NCBI GenBank assembly: GCA_019119615.1
Contig: DWWQ01000056.1
Location: 1-64,000, forward strand
DNA from: Candidatus Alistipes stercoravium
GTDB lineage: Bacteria; Bacteroidota; Bacteroidia; Bacteroidales; Rikenellaceae
Reading direction: 5' to 3'
Length of the DNA stretch: 64,000 bases
This document shows, one piece after another, positions 23,284 through 33,419 of the stretch. The position numbers and the translations under genes were made by a program. The notes below the pieces were generated by a model. The model worked only from the letters and a program-made list of their open reading frames with translations. It did not search any database and was not told where the DNA came from. Positions within the stretch are counted from its first letter, which is position 1, and each line of letters opens with the position of its first letter.

Positions 23284-25553
23284 ACATGAACAAGAAAAAC
23301 AGCCGGCGTGCTTCGCGCGCCGCATCGAACAAGGACCGCCGGTCCGCCATACTCGCCCTGTTCCGGGAGTTCCCGAACAACAAGTTTTCACTCAAGCAGC
23401 TCGCCTCGGTCTCGGGCGGAGCCTCGAAGGAGGGTCGCCGCGAGACATTCGAGATTCTCGGACAGCTCTTCGAGGAGGGCGTCGTCGAGGAGTGCGCCCG
23501 TGAAAAGTACCGCCTTACGCGGCAGCATCTGCCCCATTACGAAGGCATCGCCGACATGACCACCTCGGGCGCGGTCTTCGTCCGCGTCGAGGGGCTCAAG
23601 GAGGACATCTTCGTCAATCAGCGCAACACGGCCAACGCCCTCGACGGCGACCGTGTCGAGGTTGCCGTCATCCACCGCGGAAGGGACGGACGTATGGAGG
23701 GCGAGATCACCCGCATCGTCGAGCGCAACCGCAAGCCCTATGTGGGCATCGCCGAGGTCGGCGCCCACCAGATCTTCGTACGGGCCGACTCGCGCCGCAT
23801 GCCGATGGACATCTACCTCTCGAAGCGCAACTACCCCGACATCCGCGACGGCGAGAAGGTCGTCGTCCGCATCGCCGACTGGCAGCCCGGAAGCAAGAGC
23901 CCCGTGGGCGAGCTGGTCGAGCGGCTGGGACTGGCCGGCAACAACGATACGGAGATGCACGCCATCCTGGCCGAATACGAACTGCCCTACCGCTTCGAAC
24001 CCGAGGTCGAGGAGGCCGCCGCCGCGATCGACGCCCGGATCACAGCCAAGGAGATCGCCTCGCGCCGCGACTTCCGCGACACGACGACCTTCACGGTGGA
24101 CCCGGCCGACGCCAAGGACTTCGACGACGCCCTCTCGGTGCGCAAGGTGCGCGACGGCGTCTGGGAGGTGGGCGTGCACATCGCCGACGTTACGCATTAC
24201 GTCCGCCCCCACTCGGTCATCGACGACGAGGCCGTCGAGCGCGGCACATCGGTCTATCTGGTCGATCGCACGGTGCCGATGCTCCCCGAGCGGCTCTCGA
24301 ACGAGCTCTGCTCACTGCGTCCCAACGAGACGAGCCTCTGTTTCTCGGCGGTCTTCACGCTCAACGAGCAGCTCGAAATCCTCGACGAGTGGTTCGGACG
24401 CACGGTGATCCACTCCGACCGCCGCTTCACCTATGCCGAAGCGCAGGAGGTGATCGAAACCGGCAAGGGCGACTTCGCCGAGGAGATCCTGACCCTCAAC
24501 CGGCTGGCGCAGGAACTGCGCCGCCAGCGTTTCCGCAACGGGGCGATCTCGTTCGACCGCGAAGAGGTGAAATTCCGCCTCGACGAAGACGGCAAACCCC
24601 TCGGCGTCTACTTCAAGGAGCAGAAGGAGTCGAACCAGATGATCGAGGAGTTCATGCTGCTGGCCAACCGCCGCGTGGCGGAGTTCTGCAGCCACCGCCG
24701 CAGCGAAAAGGGCCGCGCCGTGCCCCGCACGATGGTCTACCGCGTGCACGACACGCCAAGCGAGGAGAAGCTCGACCGCTTCCGGCAGTTCATCCTCCGC
24801 TTCGGACACGTCTTCAAGGCATCGAAGGGGCGTGCCGTGGCCAAGGAGATGAACAAGCTCTTCAAGCAGATCAAGGGTACGACCGAGGAGAACGCCGTAT
24901 CGACGATGGCCGTGCGCGCCATGGCCAAGGCCTACTACTCGACGGACAACATCGGCCACTACGGACTGGCATTCCCCTATTACACGCACTTCACCTCACC
25001 CATACGCCGCTATCCGGACATGATGGTGCACCGCCTGCTGGCCCACTACCTCGCCGGCGGGAAGTCGGTGGACAAGACCGAGATCGACGCCCTGTGCGAA
25101 CGCGCCTCGGACCGTGAGATCGTAGCCGCCGAGGCCGAGCGCGCCTCGATCAAGTACAAGATGGTCGAGTTCATGAAGGAGCACATCGGCGAAGAGTTCG
25201 AGGGCCACATCTCGGGCCTTACGGAGTGGGGCGTCTATGTCGAGCTGGACGAGACGCACATCGAAGGCATGTCGTTCCTGCGCGATGTCGAGGGCGACTA
25301 CTTCGCCTTCGACGAAACGGCCTACGAGATCGTCGGCCGCAGCACGGGACGCCGCCTGACGCTGGGCGACGCCGTGCGCATCCGCGTCAAGCGCGCCGAC
25401 CTGCAGAAACGGCAGCTCGACTTCGAACTGCTGCTCCCCGACACCCCTTCCGCTCGCCGCGGCAAGGGGGCACCGGATCACGAAGACACCCGCGCAGGAT
25501 CCCGGGGGAAGCATATCGAGGTGCGCCGCTCGGCCCGCCGCAACGGAAAATAA
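23280..25553 (+). CDS. rnr: Ribonuclease R
   Basis: RNB catalytic DPADAKDFDDALSV, HIADVTHYV, YTHFTSPIRRYPDMMVHRLL, C-terminal S1 domain; ATGA overlap with the upstream gene. Confidence 0.96.
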   Translation: MNMNKKNSRRASRAASNKDRRSAILALFREFPNNKFSLKQLASVSGGASKEGRRETFEILGQLFEEGVVEECAREKYRLTRQHLPHYEGIADMTTSGAVFVRVEGLKEDIFVNQRNTANALDGDRVEVAVIHRGRDGRMEGEITRIVERNRKPYVGIAEVGAHQIFVRADSRRMPMDIYLSKRNYPDIRDGEKVVVRIADWQPGSKSPVGELVERLGLAGNNDTEMHAILAEYELPYRFEPEVEEAAAAIDARITAKEIASRRDFRDTTTFTVDPADAKDFDDALSVRKVRDGVWEVGVHIADVTHYVRPHSVIDDEAVERGTSVYLVDRTVPMLPERLSNELCSLRPNETSLCFSAVFTLNEQLEILDEWFGRTVIHSDRRFTYAEAQEVIETGKGDFAEEILTLNRLAQELRRQRFRNGAISFDREEVKFRLDEDGKPLGVYFKEQKESNQMIEEFMLLANRRVAEFCSHRRSEKGRAVPRTMVYRVHDTPSEEKLDRFRQFILRFGHVFKASKGRAVAKEMNKLFKQIKGTTEENAVSTMAVRAMAKAYYSTDNIGHYGLAFPYYTHFTSPIRRYPDMMVHRLLAHYLAGGKSVDKTEIDALCERASDREIVAAEAERASIKYKMVEFMKEHIGEEFEGHISGLTEWGVYVELDETHIEGMSFLRDVEGDYFAFDETAYEIVGRSTGRRLTLGDAVRIRVKRADLQKRQLDFELLLPDTPSARRGKGAPDHEDTRAGSRGKHIEVRRSARRNGK

Positions 25554-25580
25554 CCTCGCCATCCGCGTCCCGGACAAACG

Positions 25581-25617
25581 AAAAGCCCCTTCCACCCGAG
25601 TGGTGGAAGGGGCTTTT
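25581..25617. terminator. Bidirectional terminator between rnr and GH125
   Basis: aaaagccccttccacc-cgagt-ggtggaaggggctttt perfect 16-bp stem. Confidence 0.9.
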
Positions 25618-25656
25618 CCTCTCCGGCCGGATCGCAACCGGCCCGGACGGGGTCCG

Positions 25657-27180
25657 CTACTCGATCGTGATCGAATTAAGCAGGCCGACCTTGCCTTCGT
25701 TCACCAGCTTGAGGATCAGCTCGCCGAAGAGCGTGTTCTGCCAGGCGAACCATTCGCGGGTGAAGTGCTCGGGATCGTCCTTGTGGAACGACTCGTGCAT
25801 GAAGCCCGTGCCGGCGTCGGTCGTCATCAGCATCTCCACGCAGCGCTTGATCTCCGCGTCGTCCTGCGACGTGAAGGCCTTCATCATGATGCTCATCGGC
25901 CAGACCATGTCGTAGCCCACATGCGGGCCGCCGATCCCCTCGCCCGCCTTGCCGCGGAAGAAGTAGGGATTCGACTCACTCCAGACGAAACGGCGCGTAT
26001 TCTGATAGACAGGGTCGTCGATCGCCACATCGCCCAGGTAGGGCATCGCCAGCAGCGACGGCACGTTGGCATCGTCCATGAGGAAACGGTTGCCGAAGCC
26101 ATCGACCTCGAAGGCGTAGATCTCGCCGAACTCGGGATGGTCATAGGTTGCGTACTTCTTGAGCGCCTCGGCGACCTCATCGGCCAGGGCCGTGCACTCT
26201 GCGGCCATCTCCGGCTTGTTGTTCACCTCCGTAAGGATCTCGGCGGCCTTGCGCAGCGACGTTACGGCGAAGAAGTTCGACGGGATGAGGAACAGGAAGG
26301 TCGTCGCATCGTCCGACGGACGGAAGACCGAGGCGATCAACCCCACGGGATTCACCGGATTGCCCTTGCCGACGTTGCAGACCGTATCGAGCTGGCGGTC
26401 CGTAACGCGCAGGAAGGTATAGGGACCCACGCCCTCCTTGCGCTGTTGCTCGCGGAAGGTGCGCAGGATGTTTCCGATGGCCGCAAGCCAGTGCTCATCG
26501 AAGACCGAAGCGTCGCCCGTGCGCTTCCAGTATTCGTAGGCCAGGCGGATCGGATAGCACAGCGAGTCGATCTCCCACTTGCGCTCGTAGACCTCGGGAC
26601 GCATCTGCGTACCGTCGCTCTGCCAGTGCGTGTCGGGATTCGGGTCCTCGGGATCGAGGAAGGCGTTGGCATAGGGGTCGAGCGTGATGTACTTGAACTG
26701 GCGGCGGATAACGCCCGCAATCATGCGGCGCAGCTTCTCATCCTGTGGCGAGAGCTGCACATAGGGCCACACCTGGGCCGCGGAGTCGCGCAGCCACATG
26801 GCGTGGATGTCGCCCGTATAGACCACCGTGTCGTCCTTGCCCGCCTCGTCCTGACGCGTCCAGCGGACCGTCGTGTCCAGCGTATTGGGGAAGCAGTTTT
26901 CGAACATCCACGCCAGGCGTGCGTTGGTCAGCAGCGCCTTGATGCGGGCGATCTCGGCCTCGACGGCCTCGGAGGTGAAGAGCCGTTCGGAGGGTGCCGG
27001 GCGGTTCGTCGCGGCGTATTTCGAGACCGCAGCGGGAAGCTGCGTATTGTCGGCAACGGCCTGAACAGGGGTTTTCGGGGCCTGATCCGGTCCCGGGAGG
27101 ATGTCGCGCGCGGAAACCGCCACGGCGGAACAGCATCCGACGGCGGCGAGCAACAGGCGGCAAAGGGTTGTCGTTGTCAT
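25657..27180 (-). CDS. Glycoside hydrolase family 125 (metal-independent exo-alpha-1,6-mannosidase-like)
   Basis: Signal peptide; TGDIHAMWLRDSAAQVWPY, YELDSLCYPI-like EIDSLCYPIRLAYEYWKRTGD, DDANVPSLLAMPYLG. Confidence 0.9.
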   Translation of the reverse strand: MTTTTLCRLLLAAVGCCSAVAVSARDILPGPDQAPKTPVQAVADNTQLPAAVSKYAATNRPAPSERLFTSEAVEAEIARIKALLTNARLAWMFENCFPNTLDTTVRWTRQDEAGKDDTVVYTGDIHAMWLRDSAAQVWPYVQLSPQDEKLRRMIAGVIRRQFKYITLDPYANAFLDPEDPNPDTHWQSDGTQMRPEVYERKWEIDSLCYPIRLAYEYWKRTGDASVFDEHWLAAIGNILRTFREQQRKEGVGPYTFLRVTDRQLDTVCNVGKGNPVNPVGLIASVFRPSDDATTFLFLIPSNFFAVTSLRKAAEILTEVNNKPEMAAECTALADEVAEALKKYATYDHPEFGEIYAFEVDGFGNRFLMDDANVPSLLAMPYLGDVAIDDPVYQNTRRFVWSESNPYFFRGKAGEGIGGPHVGYDMVWPMSIMMKAFTSQDDAEIKRCVEMLMTTDAGTGFMHESFHKDDPEHFTREWFAWQNTLFGELILKLVNEGKVGLLNSITIE

Positions 27181-27276
27181 AATCTTCTTGTTTTTCGAGA
27201 ATTCGTTTCTACAAAGATCGCAAATCGAAAGCAAAGAAAAAACGATTCGCCTCAAAAAAGATTGTTCCGCTCCTAC

Positions 27277-27312
27277 GAAAAAGAGGCGGGACCGCACGAG
27301 CGGTCCCGCCTC
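27277..27312 (-). terminator. Terminator of the V-ATPase operon
   Basis: gaggcgggaccg-cacgag-cggtcccgcctc 12-bp stem with A-run on the left. Confidence 0.85.
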
Positions 27313-27331
27313 CATATCCGTTCGGAAAGGA

Positions 27332-27787
27332 TCAGATGGCACCTGCGATCAGGAAGATGGCAGCCACCGTCAGAATGGCGTACAGCTCCGGGAAGGCTGC
27401 GAGAATCAGCGTCTTACCCATCACGTCGTGGCCGTTACCGATGGCAGCGATACCGTTGGCGCAGATACGGGCCTGATAGTACGACGAGAAGAGGCAGACA
27501 ACCCCCGTCAGAAGGCCCGCACCGAAGATAGCGGCACCCTGCAGCATCGTCATCGACTCCGTGAGGAAGCTCTTGATGATGAAGTAGCCCACGAAACCGT
27601 AGAGACCCTGCGAACCGGGGATGGCCGAAAGAATCATGTAGCTACCGAATGCGCCGCCGTTCTTCTTCATGGCGCCGACCGAAGCCTGTCCGGCGATCGA
27701 GGTTCCGATACAGCTTGCGGCGCCCGAAAGGCCGACCATCAACGCTACGCCGATGTAGCCCAGAATAATTGCAGTTGTTGTTTCCAT
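27332..27787 (-). CDS. ntpK: V/A-type ATPase subunit K (rotor proteolipid)
   Basis: 151 aa; IPGSQGLYGFV, FSSYYQARICANGI, AAFPELYAIL. Confidence 0.95.
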   Translation of the reverse strand: METTTAIILGYIGVALMVGLSGAASCIGTSIAGQASVGAMKKNGGAFGSYMILSAIPGSQGLYGFVGYFIIKSFLTESMTMLQGAAIFGAGLLTGVVCLFSSYYQARICANGIAAIGNGHDVMGKTLILAAFPELYAILTVAAIFLIAGAI

Positions 27788-27806
27788 AGTTGTGAAATGT
27801 TTTTAG

Positions 27807-29654
27807 TTATTGATTTTCGGTTTGATCCATTTTGCACAGGGGATCGAACGATCGCATCGACATTTCGAATCCCGCATTTTTGTAAAACTCCACGAACGTC
27901 AGACGCATCGGATGCACGAACGACGAGATGGTGGACATGAAAAGGTTGATGCCGTGGCCGATGAGCAGAATCGGAATCATGATGAGCAGACGCACCACGA
28001 TATTCGCCCCTTCGGGCACGAATCCGTCGGCCAGGGCGTTGAAGACCGTGGCCAGAATACCGCCCGAAAGGCCGATGGCGAACAGACGGATGTAGGAGAG
28101 TACGTCGGAGAGGATGCCCGTCAGATTATTATAGGTATCCCACAGGCCGAGTCCGAAATTGACAAAGGGATTCTTGCCCGGCGAGTTGAAGAAGAGCATC
28201 AGCACGAAGCCCACGGCCACCGCGGCATAGAAAGCCGGCGAGGAGATCGTAAAGAAGGGAATGCCCCACGAAGGATCGAGCATCGGCAGGCCGGCGGCGA
28301 TACTTGCGGAGAGCAGCACCAGGAACCAGCCCAGCGAAGCCAGCGAGTAACGGAAACCCACCGTCGAGGAGATCGTAATGATCTTGAGCAGCATGCCGAA
28401 GAGGATCTGCACGATGCCGATAGCCAGGGCGATCGAGAAGAACTTGCCCTGGAAATCGAAGAACGGCACCGACGGGAACCACTCCTTCATGTTGATGCCG
28501 AAGCACGAGCCGCAGAAGAGACCGAAGGCCACGGTCACCGCGCCGCACAGCGTGGCGAACCACGCCGCCTGACGCATCATGCCCGGGCGGCGGTTCTTCG
28601 AAAGCATCCACACACCCAGCAGCGTCAGGATGGCACCGTAGCCGGCGTCATTGAGGCAGATGCCGAAAAAGAGCATGTAGAACGGCGCAAAGAAGGGCGT
28701 AAGGTCCAGCGTGCCGTACTTGGGCCGCGCATACATGTCGCCCACAAGTTCGAAGATCCGGGCGAAGCGGTTGTTCTTGAGTTTCACGGGCGTATCATCC
28801 TCGGGGGCGGGGTCGCCCTTGAGGTAGACCACACCCGGATAGGCGTCGAGCAGGGCATCCACACGGTCCGAAGTCTCCGCCTCGGCCCAGCCCTCCATCA
28901 CGACGAGATGGCCTTCGGCCTCCTGACGGGCCGTAGCCTTTACGCGCACGCCCTGCAGGCGCTCCTTGAGCGAGCCGACATATCCCGCAAGAAGTCTCTC
29001 CGAAACGGCGACACGCGAGAAGTCGGCATCGAGCGCCTGAATGTTCTTCCGCGTCTCGGCGATACGCCGCTCGACTTCGCGGATATCCATCCGCGGCGCC
29101 TTGAGCTCCTGGGCGTCGAGCGAAAGTTCCTCGCCGGGAGCCGCCACGACCACGAACCACACGGCAGTATCCGAGCGGTGTATCTCCGAGAGGGTATATT
29201 GCTCACTCCACACCCCGACCTGTTTGTCATACACGTTGCGCGGCGCCGAGAAATAGCGCAGCACGATCCCCTTTTCGGCGAGTGCCTCCAGGCACGAAGG
29301 GTCGAACTCACCCCACGGGCGCAGCTCCTCGGCGCTCTTCTCGAGACGCGAAAGTTCAGCGTGCAGCGCCGTTGCGCTGCGTTGCGCCTTGGTGTAGACC
29401 GCATAGGCCTCCTCGCCCGTAGCGCAGGGCGCAGCCTTCGCATCGAACCGCGCGGCATCCGCACGGAACGTCTTGAGACTCTCCAGCGCCCGCGTGCCAC
29501 CCTCGATGTCGAGCAGCAGCTGGCGGTCCTCATCCGAGGGCTCCCAACCCGAGACGGTGATGTCCACCAGTCCCAGTTCGCGCAGCTTCTCGATGAAGTC
29601 ATCGCTCTGTGCCGCATGGAGCACCAGCGCGTATTTGGTCATTTTCGCTATCAT
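27807..29654 (-). CDS. ntpI: V/A-type ATPase subunit I (a subunit)
   Basis: 615 aa; FAPFYMLFFGICLNDAGYGAIL and SYIRLFAIGLSGGILA membrane domain. Confidence 0.95.
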   Translation of the reverse strand: MIAKMTKYALVLHAAQSDDFIEKLRELGLVDITVSGWEPSDEDRQLLLDIEGGTRALESLKTFRADAARFDAKAAPCATGEEAYAVYTKAQRSATALHAELSRLEKSAEELRPWGEFDPSCLEALAEKGIVLRYFSAPRNVYDKQVGVWSEQYTLSEIHRSDTAVWFVVVAAPGEELSLDAQELKAPRMDIREVERRIAETRKNIQALDADFSRVAVSERLLAGYVGSLKERLQGVRVKATARQEAEGHLVVMEGWAEAETSDRVDALLDAYPGVVYLKGDPAPEDDTPVKLKNNRFARIFELVGDMYARPKYGTLDLTPFFAPFYMLFFGICLNDAGYGAILTLLGVWMLSKNRRPGMMRQAAWFATLCGAVTVAFGLFCGSCFGINMKEWFPSVPFFDFQGKFFSIALAIGIVQILFGMLLKIITISSTVGFRYSLASLGWFLVLLSASIAAGLPMLDPSWGIPFFTISSPAFYAAVAVGFVLMLFFNSPGKNPFVNFGLGLWDTYNNLTGILSDVLSYIRLFAIGLSGGILATVFNALADGFVPEGANIVVRLLIMIPILLIGHGINLFMSTISSFVHPMRLTFVEFYKNAGFEMSMRSFDPLCKMDQTENQ

Positions 29655-30259
29655 AACATCGCGCCCTCCCCGGCACTCTGCTGCTTGGTTTTCACGATCT
29701 TCTGCGCCGACTTCGAGAGGTTCTCCTCATCCTCCATGAAGCGCTTGATCTTCCGGATCGCATCCTCGTAACCGGGGATCTGCACCTTCTCGTAGAGATT
29801 GACCTTCTGCGTGGTCTTGCGCCGGGCAAAGTCGAGCAGCTCCATGCGTCGGTTGGAGACCTCGTACTCGATACCCAAACGCGCCAGACGCTTCAGCAGG
29901 GCCACGCCGTCGGCATACCATACGGGCGACGAGAAGAGGTCGTAGGGCCGCTCCTCGAAAAGCACCTCCTGCAATACCGGCGTGCGGACACCCGCGATCT
30001 TCTGCGTCGAGAGCTCCACGTCGGCCACGCGCAGCAGCCCGGGATCGAACTCGCCCCAGAGCGAAACCATGTAGTCGTACTCGGCCATCAGAGCATCGAG
30101 CCTCCTGTGCAGTTCGCCCGCAGCATCCTTCGCCTTCTTGACCTCGGTACGCAGCGCCGACTCCTTGCTCTTGATCGTAGGGAGTGCCTTCTGGCGCATC
30201 TTCAGCTGCTTTCCGAGTTCGCCCAGCGAGGTTTTGTTGTATTGAAACTTAATTGCCAT
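29651..30259 (-). CDS. ntpD: V/A-type ATPase subunit D
   Basis: FQYNKTSLGELGKQLKMRQKALPTIKSKESALR...; 4-nt overlap with ntpI. Confidence 0.93.
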   Translation of the reverse strand: MAIKFQYNKTSLGELGKQLKMRQKALPTIKSKESALRTEVKKAKDAAGELHRRLDALMAEYDYMVSLWGEFDPGLLRVADVELSTQKIAGVRTPVLQEVLFEERPYDLFSSPVWYADGVALLKRLARLGIEYEVSNRRMELLDFARRKTTQKVNLYEKVQIPGYEDAIRKIKRFMEDEENLSKSAQKIVKTKQQSAGEGAML

Positions 30260-30331
30260 AATCGTTCTGTTTTTCCGGTGGGCAACGCCGGGAGCACACT
30301 CCGCTCACCGGCATCCCGCCCGCAGGCCCCG

Positions 30332-31654
30332 TCAGGCCTCCTTCCAGTACTTCTTGATAAGCTCCTCCTTGATGCCGACCTCCTCCTTCGAGAAGTACTT
30401 GGCAAAGAGCCGCCACGCCGTGTCGAGCATCTCCGTGATGTCGATATTGACGTCGATGGCGAGGAGCTTCTCCGAGTAGTCGTGGGCAAACTTCAGCGTA
30501 CGCTCGTCGTAGTCCGAAAGGTCGAAACCGTTCTCGAGCTTCGTCTTGGCGTTCGCCGCATCGGCGTAGAGGCGCACGCAGGCGTTCATCACCTGCGGGT
30601 GGTCCTCACGCGTCTTCTTGCCGATAACCAGCTGCTTCAGACGCGACAGCGAACGGAACGGATCGACGATCACCTTGCCCGTATCGGAATCGTTGCGCAG
30701 GAAGAGCTGACCCTCGGTGATGTAACCCGTGTTGTCGGGGATGGCGTGCGTGATGTCGCCGCCCGAAAGGGTCGTTACGGCGATGATCGTGATCGAACCG
30801 CCGTTGGGAAGCTGCACGGCCTTCTCGTAGATCTTCGCCAGGTCCGAGTAGAGCGATCCGGGCATCGAGTCCTTCGAGGGAATCTGGTCCATACGGTTCG
30901 AGACGATGGCCAGCGCGTCGGCGTAGAGCGTCATGTCCGTCAGCAGCACCAGCACCTTCTCGCCCTTGTCCACGGCGAAGTACTCGGCGGCCGTCAGCGC
31001 CATGTCCGGAACGAGCAGACGCTCCACGGGCGGGTTCTCCGTCGTATTGACGAACGAAACGATACGGTCGAGCGCACCGGCATTCTCGAAGACCGACTTG
31101 AAGTAGAGGAAGTCGTCGTTCGTGAGGCCCATGCCGCCCAGAATGATCTTGTCGGCCTTGGCACGCAGCGCCACGTTGGCCATCACGGCATTGTAGGGCT
31201 GGTCCGGGTCGGCGAAGAAGGGGATCTTCTGACCCGTAACGATCGTATTGTTGAGGTCGATGCCGGCGATACCCGTGGCGATCAGCTCCGAAGGCTGGAT
31301 ACGCTTGAAGGGGTTCACCGTCGGGCCGCCGATCTCGCGCTCCTCGCCCTCGACGATCTCGCCGCCCTCGAGCGGCTCGCCGTAGGCGTTGAAGAAACGG
31401 CCGGCCAGGTTGTCCGAAACGCGCAGCTTCGGGGGCTCGCCGTGGAAGATGACCTCCGAGTCGGTGGCCAGGCCCTCGGTACCGGCGAAAACCTGCAGCG
31501 TAACGTTCTCGCCCATAATCTTCACCACCTGCGCCAGCTTGCCGCCCACGGTGGCCAGCTCGTCGTTGCCGACACCCTGGGCCTTGAGCGTTACGGTCGC
31601 CTTGGTGATGTTGTCAATCTTGGTATATATCTTCTGAAATGCTCGTGTTGTCAT
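30332..31654 (-). CDS. ntpB: V/A-type ATPase subunit B
   Basis: 440 aa; LNNTIVTGQKIPFFADPDQPYN, VLLTDMTLYADALAIVSNRMDQIPSK. Confidence 0.97.
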   Translation of the reverse strand: MTTRAFQKIYTKIDNITKATVTLKAQGVGNDELATVGGKLAQVVKIMGENVTLQVFAGTEGLATDSEVIFHGEPPKLRVSDNLAGRFFNAYGEPLEGGEIVEGEEREIGGPTVNPFKRIQPSELIATGIAGIDLNNTIVTGQKIPFFADPDQPYNAVMANVALRAKADKIILGGMGLTNDDFLYFKSVFENAGALDRIVSFVNTTENPPVERLLVPDMALTAAEYFAVDKGEKVLVLLTDMTLYADALAIVSNRMDQIPSKDSMPGSLYSDLAKIYEKAVQLPNGGSITIIAVTTLSGGDITHAIPDNTGYITEGQLFLRNDSDTGKVIVDPFRSLSRLKQLVIGKKTREDHPQVMNACVRLYADAANAKTKLENGFDLSDYDERTLKFAHDYSEKLLAIDVNIDITEMLDTAWRLFAKYFSKEEVGIKEELIKKYWKEA

Positions 31655-31657
31655 GGC

Positions 31658-33412
31658 TTATTTCGTTTTTGCGTCCACATACGCTTCGATCTGCTTGCGG
31701 TAATCCTCGAACTTCGCGGACTTCCACTCCGAATAGTTCATCTGACGGAAAAGGTTGATGAGTCCCTTGAAGAACTGCGAACACTCCTCGAAATCGGAGA
31801 AGTCGAACGACTTCCGGCAGACTTCCAGCACCATTTCGTACATCATCTTCTGACGCTCGATCGGGCAGTTGGCGTCGATGTCGTCGAAGGCATCCTGCTG
31901 CAGGATCACGAAGTCGATGAGCTCCGACTTCCAGAACCGCTCGTGGTACTCGACGGGCACGCCGTCGTCGCCCAGGATGTTGATCTGGTCGTTGGCCTCC
32001 TTGCCGCGCTGCACGATCGTCTTGCCGGCATAGACCAGATCCACCCAGTCCTTCTCGATGTGCTCGTCGAGGTAGGTGCGGATCTCCGGATACTCGAGGT
32101 ATTTCGAATAGGACTCCAGCGGGTCGATGGCCGGATAGCGCTTCGAATCGGCACGTCCCTGCGAAAGGGCGTAGAAGCAGCGCGCAGCCTTCTTGGTCGA
32201 TTCCGTAACGGGCTCCTTGAGGTTACCGCCCGCAGGCGACACCGTACCGAGGAAGGTTACCGAACCGGTCTGGCCGTTGGTAAGGCGCACCAGACCCGCA
32301 CGCGAATAGAAGTTCGAGATGATCGCCGAGAGGTCCATCGGGAAGGCGTCCTGTCCCGGAAGCTCCTCCAGACGGTTCGACATCTCACGCAGCGCCTGTG
32401 CCCAGCGCGACGTCGAGTCGGCCATGACGAGTACCTTGAGGCCCATCGAACGGTAGTACTCGCCGATGGTCATACCCGTGTAGACCGACGCCTCACGCGC
32501 CGCAACGGGCATGTTCGACGTATTGCAGATGATGATCGTACGCTCCATGAGCTTGTGGCCCGTGCGGGGATCGACCAGCTCGGGGAACTCCTTGAAGATC
32601 TCGACCACCTCGTTGGCACGCTCGCCGCAGGCCACCATGATGATGACGTCGGCGTCGGCCTGCTTCGAGATGGCGTGCTGAAGCACCGTCTTGCCCGCAC
32701 CGAACGGTCCGGGGATGAAGCCCGTACCGCCCTCGGCCATCGGGTTGAAGGTGTCGATGGCCCGCACGCCGGTCTCCATGACCCGCGACGGGCGCGGCTT
32801 CTCCGTATAGCACCGCACGGCCTGCTTGACCGGCCAGCGCTGCACCATCGTGATCGCATGTTCACGACCCTCGGCATCCGTAACGACGGCAATCGTATCG
32901 GTTACCTTGTATTTCCCGGCAGCGACGACGCTCTTGACCGTATAGGTGTCGGTCATCGTAAAGGGGACCATGATCTTGTGCATGACCCACTGCTCCTTGA
33001 CCTCACCCAGCCACGACGCGGCCGAGACCTTGTCGCCGGCCTTGGCCAGCGGCGTGAACTCCCACTCGGCATCGAAGTCGATCGGATCGGTTACCGATCC
33101 GCGGGCGATGAAGAGTCCCTCCATCTTCTCGAGGTCGTTCTGAAGACCGTCGTAGTTGCGCGACAGCAGGCCCGGGGCAAGCGTTACCTCGAGCATGTGT
33201 CCCTCGAATTCGACCTTGTCGCCGATCTTCAGACCGCGCGTACTGTCGAAAACCTGCACATAGGCCGCATCGCCTATGACCTTGATGACCTCGGCCATCA
33301 TCTTGGTATCCCCCGCGTGCACATAGCAGATCTCGTTCTGCGCCACGGCGCCGTCGGCCTTGACGATCACGATGTTGGAGATGATACCGTTTACACTTCC
33401 CGTTGTTTTCAT
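31658..33412 (-). CDS. ntpA: V/A-type ATPase catalytic subunit A
   Basis: 584 aa; GPFGAGKTVLQHAISKQADADVIIMVACGERANEV. Confidence 0.97.
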   Translation of the reverse strand: MKTTGSVNGIISNIVIVKADGAVAQNEICYVHAGDTKMMAEVIKVIGDAAYVQVFDSTRGLKIGDKVEFEGHMLEVTLAPGLLSRNYDGLQNDLEKMEGLFIARGSVTDPIDFDAEWEFTPLAKAGDKVSAASWLGEVKEQWVMHKIMVPFTMTDTYTVKSVVAAGKYKVTDTIAVVTDAEGREHAITMVQRWPVKQAVRCYTEKPRPSRVMETGVRAIDTFNPMAEGGTGFIPGPFGAGKTVLQHAISKQADADVIIMVACGERANEVVEIFKEFPELVDPRTGHKLMERTIIICNTSNMPVAAREASVYTGMTIGEYYRSMGLKVLVMADSTSRWAQALREMSNRLEELPGQDAFPMDLSAIISNFYSRAGLVRLTNGQTGSVTFLGTVSPAGGNLKEPVTESTKKAARCFYALSQGRADSKRYPAIDPLESYSKYLEYPEIRTYLDEHIEKDWVDLVYAGKTIVQRGKEANDQINILGDDGVPVEYHERFWKSELIDFVILQQDAFDDIDANCPIERQKMMYEMVLEVCRKSFDFSDFEECSQFFKGLINLFRQMNYSEWKSAKFEDYRKQIEAYVDAKTK

Positions 33413-33419
33413 CGTATAT

